A stretch of DNA of 64,000 nt, from the NCBI RefSeq assembly GCF_033115175.1, contig NC_084834.1, positions 10,885,294-10,949,293 on the forward strand, read 5' to 3'. Under the pieces are notes generated by a model. It saw only the letters and a list, made by a program, of their open reading frames with translations. It did no database searches and had not been told where the DNA came from. The translations under genes were made by a program, and so were the position numbers. Of this stretch, positions 53,568-64,000 are shown piece after piece. The stretch comes from Lepus europaeus (taxonomy: Eukaryota > Chordata > Mammalia > Lagomorpha > Leporidae). Every line of letters begins with the position of its first letter. Position 1 is the stretch's first letter.

Positions 53568-55985
53568 CTGCTGAATTCTACCAGACATTTAAAGAAAAAC
53601 TAACTCCACTTCTTCTCAAGTTATTCAAAACAATTGAAAGGGAAGGAATCCTCACAAATTCTTTCTATGAAGCCAGCATCACCTTAATTCTTAAACTCAG
53701 AAAAGATGCAGCAGAGAAAAAGAACTACAAACCAAATTTCCCTGATGAACATAGATGCAAAAATCCTCAACAAAATTCTGGCCAATCGAATCCAACAACA
53801 CATCAGAAAGATCATTCAACTGGACCAACTGGGATTTATCCCTGATATGCAAGGATGGTTAAACATTTGCAAGTCAATCAATGTGATACATCACATTAAA
53901 AAACTGAAGAACAAAAAACATATGATTATCTCAACAGATGCAGAGAAAGCAGTTGATAAATACAACACCCTTTCATGATGAAATCTCTAAGCAAATTGAG
54001 TATAGAAGGAATAGTTCTCAACATAATAAAGGCAATCTATGACAAACCTATGGCCAGCACCTTATTGAATGGGGAAAAACTGGAAGCAATACCACTGAGA
54101 TTCAGAACCATACAAGGATACCATTCTCACTGTTGCTTTTCAGTATAGTCCTGGAAGTTTTAGCCAGAGCCATTAGGTAAGAAAAAGAAATCAAAGTGAT
54201 TCAAATTGGGAAAGAAGAAGTCAGACTATCCTTATTTTCAGATGACATGATTCTATATAGAGAGGATCCAAAAGACTCCACCAAGAGACTATTGTAACTC
54301 ATAAAAGAGTTTGGTAAAGTAGCAGGACAAAAAAAAATCAATATACAAAAATCAATAGCCTTTGTATACACAGACAATGCCATGGCTGAGAAAGAACTTC
54401 TATGATCAATCCCATTCACCATAGCTACAAAAACAATCAAATACCTTGGAATAAATTTAACCAAGGATGTCAGAGATCTCTATGATGAAAATTACAAAAC
54501 CCTAAAGAAGGAAATGGAAGAAAACATTTTAAAAATGGAAAACTCTTCCAGTTCATAGAAAGGAAGAATCAATCTCATCAAAATGCCCATTCTTCCAAAA
54601 GCAATTTACAGATTCAATACAATACCAATCAAAATACCAAAGACATTCTTCTCAGATCTAGAAAAAATGATGTTGAAATTCATATGGAAACACAGGAGAT
54701 CCTGAATAGCTAAAGCAATCTTATACAACAAAAACAAAGCCAGAGGCATCACAATACCAGATTTCAAGACATATTACAAGGCAGTTATAATCCAAATAGC
54801 CTGGTACTGGTACAAAAACAGATGGATAGACTGATAGAACAGAATAGAAATGCCTGAAATCAATCCAAGCATCTACTTCCAGCTTATATCTGCACAAGGA
54901 GTTAAAGCCAATCCCTGGAGCATGGACAATATCCTCAAAAATGGTGCTGGGAAAACTGGATTTCCACATGCAGAAGTATGAAGCAGGACCCCTCCCTTAC
55001 ACCTTACACAAAAATCCACTCAAAATGGATGAAAGATCTAAATCTACAATTTGACACCATCAAATTACTAGAGAATATTGGAACCCTGCAGGACATTGGC
55101 ACAGGCAAAGAGTTCTTGGAAAAGACCCTAGAGGCACAGACAATCAAAGCCAAAATTAACAAATGAGATTACACCAAATTGAGAAGTTTCTATACAGCAA
55201 AAGCAACACTCAGCAAAGTGAAGAGACAACTGACATAATGGGAGAAAATATTTGCAAATAATTTGCAATTGATAAAGGATTAACAACCAGAATATATGAA
55301 GAGATCAAGAAAACTCCACAGCAAAAAGAAAAAACAAACAACTCAGTGAGGAAATGGGCAAAGGACTTAAACAGACGTTTTTCAAAAGAGGAAATCCAAA
55401 CAGCCAATAGATACATGAAAAAATGTTCAGGATTCTAGTCACCAGGGAAATCCAAATCAAAACCACAATGAGAGTTCACCTCACTCCAGTTAGAATGGCT
55501 TTCATACACACATAATCAGACAACAAATGCTGGCGAGGATGTGGGGAAAAAGGTACCCTAATCCACTGTTGTTGGGAATGTAAACTGGTAAAACCACTGT
55601 GGAAGTCAGTTTGTAGATACCTCAGATCTGAATATAGACCTACCATATGACCCAGCCATCCCACTCCTGGGAATCTACCCAGGGGAAATGAAATTAGAAA
55701 ATAAAAGAGTTATCTGTACCCCCATGTTTATTGCAGCTCAATTCACAATAGCTAAGACATGGTATCAACCTAAATGCCTATCAACTGAAGACTGGACAAA
55801 GAAATTATGGGATATGTACTCTAAGGAATACTACACAGTGGTTAAAAAAAATGAAATCCGGTCATTTGCAATAAAGTAGATGAATCTGGAAAACATCATA
55901 CTTAGTGAAATAAGCCAGTCCCAAAGGGACAAATACCATATGTTCTCCCTGATCTGTGATAACTAATATAGCACCTAAAAAGAAA
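53568..55985 (+). pseudogene. L1-5 ORF2 remnant, RT to C-terminus
   Basis: Begins abruptly with [18 protein letters not shown], fused to the ORF1 end, so the endonuclease domain and first RT part are deleted. It retains [19 protein letters not shown] (about 53,826-53,882) and the catalytic region [13 protein letters not shown] near 54,230-54,270 (S-D-D for A-D-D), plus the C-terminal domain to about 55,985 with few stops. Confidence 0.87.
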
Positions 55986-56219
55986 TCTGTAGAAGTGAAA
56001 TTGACACTTTGATAAGCAATGATTTGAACAGCCCTTGTCCTGTCAATGAACAGTTTTTTTTTTTTTTCTTAATGGAGAGTTGGATTCAGAATGGAAGAGG
56101 GAGGAGGTGGGTGGGAGTGGTGGTGGGAGGGCGGGTATGTTGGGAAGAATCACTATATTCCTAAAGTTGTACTTATTAAATTTGTACTCATTAAATAAAA
56201 GGTTTCTTTGGGGGAAAAA

Positions 56220-57165
56220 ATCAAAACTAGAAAAATGGGATTACGTCAAGCTAAGAATCTTCTAAACTGCAAAGGAAGTACTCAACAAAGTGAAGAGTTA
56301 ATTGACAGAATGGCAGAAAACATTTCCAAACTATGAGACTGATAAACGATTAATATCCAGGAATTATAAAGAGCTCAAGAAACTCAACAACCACAAAATG
56401 AACAATCCTGTTAAGAAATGGGCAAAGGACTTGTACAGGCATTTTTCAAAGGATGAAATACCAATGGCCAACAGACACATAAAAAGATGATCAGGATCAC
56501 TAGGCATCAGGGAAATGCAAATCAAAACCACAATGAGGTTTCACTTCGCCCCAGTTAGAATGGCTCTTATTTAGAAATTGACAAACAATAAATGCTGGCA
56601 AGTAAGTGGGGGAAAGGGTACCATAATCCACTGTTGGTGGTAATGTAAACTAGTACAACTATTGTGGAAGACAGTATGGAAATTCTCAGAAATCTGAAAA
56701 CAGATCTACCATATAACCCAGCCATTCCACTTCTGGGAATTTACACAAACAAAAAGAAATCAGCATATGAAAGAGTTATCTATATCCCCACATTTATTGC
56801 AGCTCAATTCAGAATAGCAAAGATATGGAATCAACCCAGATGTCCATCAACTGATGAATAGATAAAGAAAATATGATATATATACACTCTGGAATACTAT
56901 TCAGCCATAAGAAAGAATGAAAGCTTGTGTTTTACAACAAAACGGATGCAACTGGAAACAATTATGCTTAGTGAAAAAAGCCAATCTCAAAAAGATAAAT
57001 ATATGTTTTCCCTGATTTGTGGTAACTAAAATACAGAAAGTCAAAAAGTAATGTGTATGAGCAAAATTGACATCTTGAGATTTTTGTTTACTACTTACTA
57101 CTTATTGAATTGTTCATTTAGTGGAGGCATAATCTTGTAATTATAAAATAAACTAAAGGTTAAAA
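56220..57165 (+). pseudogene. L1-4 ORF2 remnant, 3' segment
   Basis: ORF2 C-terminal third of the host L1 after the nested insertions: 'gggattacgtcaagctaaga', 'atgggcaaaggacttgtaca' and 'aatggctcttatttagaaat' to 'cctgatttgtggtaactaaa'. The last 150 bp is a short AT-rich 3' UTR. Confidence 0.88.
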
Positions 57166-57392
57166 AGGGTTATTTTTAAAGTATTATATATAAATTCTTA
57201 AATTATAAAGAACTGTGTATTATAAATATAAAAGCATGTTAATAAGATTTATACTCATTGATGTACTGCAAGACTATAAAACTCTAATTGACATATTATG
57301 TGTCATACAGTTTTAATATTCAAAATGCTCTTTAATAATTTATGAGGCAACAGTTAAATTTATATACTCAATTATCACTTTGAAAAATAATG
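57166..57392. other. AT-rich unique sequence
   Basis: No repeat or exon recognised. Confidence 0.5.
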
Positions 57393-57393
57393 C

Positions 57394-57453
57394 TGGGGCC
57401 AGCACTGTGGCTCATTTGGTTAATCCTCCACCTGTGGTGCCAGCGTCCCATTC
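57394..57453 (+). mobile_element. CSINE 5' end fragment
   Basis: About 60 bp: 'ggggccagcactgtggctca', 'aatcctccacctgtggtgcc' and 'agcgtcccattc'. The rest of the SINE is missing. Confidence 0.85.
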
Positions 57454-57777
57454 AACTCTGAGTTCTAGAAACTTAGAAACTAAGTTCTATAACTTAGAAA
57501 GTTCAGTGTAGAATCATGAATAAGATTTATGAAGAAAAATTAAAGTAACCAAAATCATTCATGTATTTAGTTAACAAACATGTAGTAAGTCTCTTTTTAT
57601 GTCATAGGCACTGTGATAGGCAGCAAAACTCTTTAGGAAAAAGAAAAGCTGGGAATTTATCATATACTATTATTTATTAAAGTATACTGGGATGGTATAT
57701 AGATATCAATTCCCAGCTAATTCTGATCAATTGACAATAGTTATGCCCAAACTCACCAAGAAAGAATGCCATGACTC
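57454..57777. other. Unique, probably intronic sequence
   Basis: No repeat or exon recognised. Confidence 0.45.
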
Positions 57778-58090
57778 TTTTTTTTTTTTAATTTATTTAA
57801 CAGGTAGAGTTATAGACAGAGAGAGACAAAGGTCTTCCTTCCATTGGTTCACTCCCCAAATGGCTGTTATGGCCGGTGCTGCACCGATCCGAAGCTAGGA
57901 ACTAGGTGCTTCTTCCTGGTCTCCCATGCAGGTGCAGGGCCCAAGCACTTGGGCCATCCACCACTGCCCTCCTGGGCCACAGCAGAGAGCTGGACTGGAA
58001 GAGGAGCAACTGGGATTAGAACCCGGTGCCCATATGGGATGCTGGCGCCGCAGGCAGAGGATTAACCAAGTGAGCCATGGCGCCAGCCCC
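57778..58090 (-). mobile_element. CSINE, antisense
   Basis: Poly(T), 'ggtagagttatagacagaga', 'ccattggttcactccccaaa' and the reversed head 'gccatggcgccagcccc'. Confidence 0.94.
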
Positions 58091-58254
58091 TTAGTACTGC
58101 CTGCCATGTGTAATGGATGGGGAGCAACAGTACATACTACACACCTGTCATTTCTCACTCATATTATAATGAACACTAGAATTCCCAGCAGTCACAGAAA
58201 ATATAGTATCTTTGTGATCATTGTATTTCCCCTGCCAGGTAAGTATGAATATAC

Positions 58255-58470
58255 AGTATCTTGAATTGGCAAAGCATCATTCTAAACATTTTTATATATG
58301 TTCATTTATGTTGTCCTAAAAATGTTTTACATTAGGTAGGATAATCATTGCTTTCACTTTGTTGGAACTGGGGAACAGACAGGTATAGCTGATTCGCCCA
58401 GGGCTACACTAGTAGTTAATGGCAAAATCTCTATTACAGCCTAAATTCCCTCATTCTTAAATGATTTGCC
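58255..58470 (+). mobile_element. MIR SINE, sense
   Basis: Core-like segment 'ggaactggggaacagacagg' followed by 'ttcgcccagggctacactag' and 'tagttaatggcaaaatc' follows the MIR core ('gaggaaactgaggc... gcccaaggtcacac') with the usual age-related divergence. Confidence 0.65.
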
Positions 58471-58764
58471 TTTGACCTTTATAGTTACAGAGTTTTAGAA
58501 CAGATTAGTGTCCATATACTCTCTATTTCCACTAAGGAAAAAAGAAGAGGAAATGGGTTTAAACTATCACATAGATTTAAGTTAAACAAAAGGAAGATTC
58601 TTCTGACAGTGAAAAATGCTAACCATTGTTACAGATAACTAGAAAAAGAAACCTGTCATATTTTGTTTTCTGAACACATACAGACATGCACTCACACACA
58701 CACTTTTTGCTTGGAAAAAGATGTCAGTTACCTCAAAACTTGGAGAAGGATTACAATATTGGAG

Positions 58765-58880
58765 GAGCGTGAGTTTTAATTAGGTGGTCTAAATTCAATT
58801 ATTTCCTCTTAATTTACCAACTGGATGACCTTAAGTCAGTTACTTAACTTCTCTGAGCCAGCTCTAAAATCCTTCACAGA
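58765..58880 (+). mobile_element. MIR SINE, 5' part, sense
   Basis: 'aactggatgaccttaagtca' and 'gttacttaacttctctgagc' match the conserved MIR segment around 'tgtgaccttgggcaagttac'. Confidence 0.75.
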
Positions 58881-59097
58881 ACTATAACACAATATCAGCA
58901 CAATATGTTACACTGATTTGCCTGAAGTTCCATTCCAGTCTTTTAAATCAATAAAACCTTTTTATAGATTTTAATCTTAAAATCTTAGAACTGAAATGGG
59001 AGGAGAAACGGTTTACCAAAATATCTATAAGGGGTTCATATTTTCTCACAAATAATTCCACTAGACTGTAAGTCTTAAGGAAAGAAACAAAACCTGA

Positions 59098-59404
59098 TTT
59101 TTTTTTAGACAGTGAGAAAGAGAGAGAGAAAGGTCTTCCTTTTCTGTTGGTTCACCCCTCAAATGGTTGCTACGGCCGGCATGCTGCACTGATCCAAAGC
59201 CAGGAGCTGGGTGCTTCTTTCTGGTCTCCCATGCAGGTGCAAGGCCCAAGCACTTTGGCCATCCTCCACTGCCTTCCCGGCCACAGCAGAGAGCTGGACT
59301 GGAAGAGGAGCAACCGGAACAGAATCCGGCGCCCTGACCGGGACTAGAACCAGGGGTGCGGCGCCGCAGGTAGAGGATTAGCCAAATGAGCCGCGGCGCT
59401 GGCC
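59098..59404 (-). mobile_element. CSINE, antisense
   Basis: T run, 'gacagtgagaaagagagaga', 'tctgttggttcacccctcaa' and the reversed head 'gagccgcggcgctggcc'. Several CpGs are retained. Confidence 0.93.
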
Positions 59405-59634
59405 TCTCATTCTTTACCATAGGGAGCACAGTCCTTGCCACAGGGCAGGTGAAGGTGCTCAATGAATGCCAAATGGAGCTGATAATAACACAGAAATTTT
59501 AAAATTAAAAGTGTAATGATGAAAAATATGTACCACTTGGTGAAGTTTATTACTAATAAAAACTCCAGCAGCTAACATTTATCGTATGTTAATTATAGGC
59601 CTATTGAAACAGGAACAAGAGAGTTCCTATGGTT

Positions 59635-59790
59635 TTTGAAGGTGACTAAGTATCTTTCATAGATTATCTCACTTGCCTGCCAACTTATGGATAAGGAAAC
59701 AGAGGCCTTCAAAGAGCCAGTAATTTGTCCAAGATCACACAGCAGAGCTATGTGTACCAAGCACCAAGATGTGGACCTAAGCAGTTTGTT
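59635..59790 (+). mobile_element. MIR SINE, sense
   Basis: 'ggataaggaaacagaggcct', 'gtaatttgtccaagatcaca' and 'cagcagagctatgtg' match the MIR core and 3' part. Confidence 0.8.
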
Positions 59791-62381
<2,591 letters not shown>

Positions 62382-62487
62382 TTAGAAAATATTTCTTAGA
62401 TGTTCTGTTTGTTTTTTTTTTTTCTACAGAAAAAAAGAGATTAAAGATAGATAAAATCTATAAGGTACAACTTGGTTGTGATTAATT

Positions 62488-62765
62488 AATCTTATTTGAG
62501 AGTCCGGAAGATAAGAGCTCCCATCTACTGGTCTACTCTCCAAATGCCCACAACAGCTAGGGCTGGGCCAGGAACTCAATTCAAGGCTCTTATATGGGCA
62601 GCAGAGGCCTGACCCCCTGAGCCATCATCAGCTGCCTCCCAGAGTGTGCATTAGCAGGAAGCTGGAATCAGCAGCAGAGCTGGGACTTGAACCTATACAT
62701 TGCAATATAGGATGCGGGCATTCTAACCAGCATCCCAACTGCTTTGCCAAAAGTCCACTCAAGTT
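62488..62765 (-). mobile_element. Old lagomorph SINE, antisense
   Basis: 'ctctccaaatgcccacaaca', 'gggctgggccaggaactcaa', 'gtgcattagcaggaagctgg' and 'gagctgggacttgaacctat', then the reversed head. It lies in the presumed intron upstream of the R3HCC1L-like exons. Confidence 0.8.
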
Positions 62766-62767
62766 AA

Positions 62768-63067
62768 GATTTTTTTAAAAAGGATTTATTTTTATTTGAA
62801 AGGTAGAGTTACAGAAAGAGACCTTCTGTCCACTGATCTCTTCTCTAAATGACAATGGCCAGGGCTGGGCAAGGAACCTGGAACTCCATCCAGATCCCCA
62901 AAGTGGGTAGCAGGAGCCAAATACTTGGGCCATCCTCTGTTGCTTCCCCAAGTGCATTAGGAAGGAGCTGCATTGGAAGTGTAGCAGCCAAGACTGAAAC
63001 CAGAGCTAATATGGGATGTCGGTGTCACAGGAGGCAACTTAACTCACTACACCATGACATTGGCCCT
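62768..63067 (-). mobile_element. Lagomorph SINE, antisense
   Basis: T-rich start, 'tttgaaaggtagagttacag', 'gccagggctgggcaaggaac', 'gggatgtcggtgtcacagga' and 'caccatgacattggccc'. It is directly adjacent to the preceding older SINE. Confidence 0.88.
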
Positions 63068-63074
63068 GAGTTAT

Positions 63075-63265
63075 GATTATTTTAGATCAGGAATCTATAA
63101 ACTATGGCTCTGTGATCAAATCCATCAAACTACCTGCTTTTGTAAATAAAATTTTACTGAAATCGAGTCATGTCTACTTGTCTGCATACTGTCAGTGGCT
63201 GCTTTCTTGCCTGACAGAAAATTTTGCCCTACAAAATCTAAGACATTTATTATGTAGTCCTTTAT
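63075..63265. mobile_element. Non-autonomous hAT-type DNA transposon relic
   Basis: 'aaactatggctctgtgatca', 'cttttgtaaataaaatttta' and 'cagtggctgctttcttgcct', then 'tatgtagtcctttata', follow a common ancient mammalian MER-type element (the one with 'ttttgtaaataaagttttat'). The exact family name is not claimed. Confidence 0.65.
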
Positions 63266-63496
63266 AGCAGATCTGTATTCTAGGAGGTTCAGTGAGGAAC
63301 CAATATTCCAACACCTCTAGTTTCTATGAATGCCTCAGCATCATACTTATCAATGAATCGAATCATATATGTAAGTCAGCCCAATCACACATTGAGAGAG
63401 TGAGTATTACAATTTCTTACTGGACCAGGTAAAGGGCTACTTCAAATTCATTTGTCTTAGGGAAAAAAAAAATCACAAATATTGTTAAGATTTAGT
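63266..63496. other. Presumed intron sequence
   Basis: No repeat or exon recognised. Confidence 0.45.
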
Positions 63497-63510
63497 CCCA
63501 TGATCTTTTT

Positions 63511-63844
63511 ATTTTTATTTATTAGATTTATTTATTTTACTTGAAAATCAGAGTTATACAGGAAGATAAGGAGAGGCAGAGAGAGAGGTCTTCCATCCAC
63601 TGTCACTCCCTAGATGACCGCAACAGCTGGAGCTGCACCGATCTGAATCTAGGAGCCAGGAGCTTCCTCTGGGGCTCCCACGTGGGTACAGGGGCCCAAG
63701 GGCTTGGGCCATCTTTTACTGCTTTCCTAGGTCATAGCAGAGAGCTGGATCAGAAGTGGAGCAGCCGGGGCTCGAACTGGCACCCATATGGGTTGCCGGC
63801 ACTGCAGGCAGCAGCTTTACCTGCTGTGCCACAGGGCCAGCCCC
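63511..63844 (-). mobile_element. CSINE, antisense, with TSD
   Basis: Reversed CSINE ('agatttatttattttacttg', 'gagaggcagagagagaggtc', reversed head 'tgtgccacagggccagcccc'). TSD ccatgatcttttta is at about 63,497-63,510 and 63,846-63,859. Confidence 0.95.
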
Positions 63845-63965
63845 CCATGATCTTTTTAATTTCTACTATAAACTGTTGATGCACTGTCATGACTTATATA
63901 AGTATACAAATAACCTTGGAAGGAGCTGACTCTCTCTCCAAATTAGATGATCAGATTATAGTTGA

Positions 63966-63968
63966 AAG

Positions 63969-64000
<32 letters not shown>
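63966..64000. repeat. (AG)n run at window edge
   Basis: 'gaaagagagagagagagaga' and onward to the last base. It may be the reversed CT-rich part of another antisense SINE cut off by the window end. Confidence 0.85.

Larger units (their letters stand above)
51544..56216 (+). mobile_element. L1-5: internally deleted L1 nested in L1-4
   Basis: Starts at the L1 5' end ('taagatggcagagtaggg') and has a 5' UTR to about 52,600, an ORF1 remnant, ORF2 from the RT domain onward, and a 3' end with G-rich tract (56,090-56,145) and ATTAAATAAAAG. A probable TSD is aaaaaagcaaaactagaaga at 51,525-51,543 and aaaaaatcaaaactagaaaa at 56,215-56,234. About 2 kb between ORF1 and the RT domain (the whole endonuclease) and most of the 3' UTR are missing. 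Confidence 0.88.
48775..57165 (+). mobile_element. L1-4: host L1 with three nested insertions
   Basis: 5'-truncated sense L1 whose ORF2 begins in the endonuclease-RT linker ('acctggagactgaaaaacac' near 48,877). It continues to 51,496, is split by the U6 fragment and L1-5, resumes at about 56,220 ('caaaactagaaaaatgggat') and ends near 57,165. A CSINE interrupts it at 50,994-51,342. Its 3' end lacks the long G-rich UTR of the other L1s and is short and AT-rich. Confidence 0.9.

Noticed and set aside
63966-64000. Window-edge (AG)n as an independent satellite
   Set aside because: It is probably the start of another antisense SINE whose CT-rich part is cut by the window end.

Overview
This is mammalian nuclear DNA from a lagomorph, most likely European rabbit or a close leporid. 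The assignment rests on dozens of copies of the lagomorph C-repeat SINE (CSINE), recognisable by a GGCGCTGTGG-like 5' end, a tRNA-type B box (GGTTCAAGTCC), a CT-rich 3' segment and an A-rich or AAATAAAT tail. It also rests on LINE-1 copies with a long 3' UTR ending in a G-rich polypurine tract and AATAAA. There is no operon, plasmid, phage or CRISPR content. Almost all open frames in the window are shadows of SINEs, L1 remnants or stop-poor GC-rich DNA.

Layout: 0.5-10.75 kb is one nearly complete sense L1 (L1-1) with target-site duplications (TSDs) at both ends. Its 5' UTR carries a twin-primed L1, and its ORF2 carries a stack of two SINEs, an antisense L1 and two more SINEs. 10.8-16 kb is mostly unique, including a GC-rich stretch at 11.9-13.0 kb and ancient L1 debris. 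16-20 kb is ancient L1 ORF2 broken by SINEs. 19.94-22.37 kb is a diverged tandem duplication of about 1.05 kb per unit. 22.4-25.9 kb is unassigned sequence with degenerate SINEs. 26-31 kb holds old L1 pieces and two antisense L1 3' ends. 31.3-33.9 kb is unassigned. 34.4-35.4 kb has a small CCAAT/TATA promoter-like unit on the minus strand. 35.8-40.4 kb has more L1 and SINEs, including a large inverted pair of L1 3' UTRs. 41.5-44.9 kb contains two diverged copies of one GC-rich module; the right copy is a CpG island with NRF1-like and ETS-like motifs and a minus-strand splice donor. 46.8-57.2 kb is a second nested L1 system: L1-3, then L1-4, which hosts a SINE, a 30-nt U6 snRNA fragment and an internally deleted L1 (L1-5).

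The only protein-coding exons I can support with confidence are two consecutive minus-strand internal exons at 62,216-62,311 and 61,587-61,727. They have exact splice sites and matching phase, and encode a basic coiled-coil segment that I recognise from memory as the C-terminal part of R3HCC1L. The DNA around them (57-64 kb) looks intronic, with MIRs, SINEs and a DNA-transposon relic. The terminal coding exon was not found in the window.

I found no new biological system. The most informative structures are the L1/U6 nesting, the twin-primed insertions, an L1 variant with a duplicated 3' end, the 1-kb tandem duplication, the paralogous CpG-island modules and the TATA/CCAAT unit at 34.5-34.9 kb.
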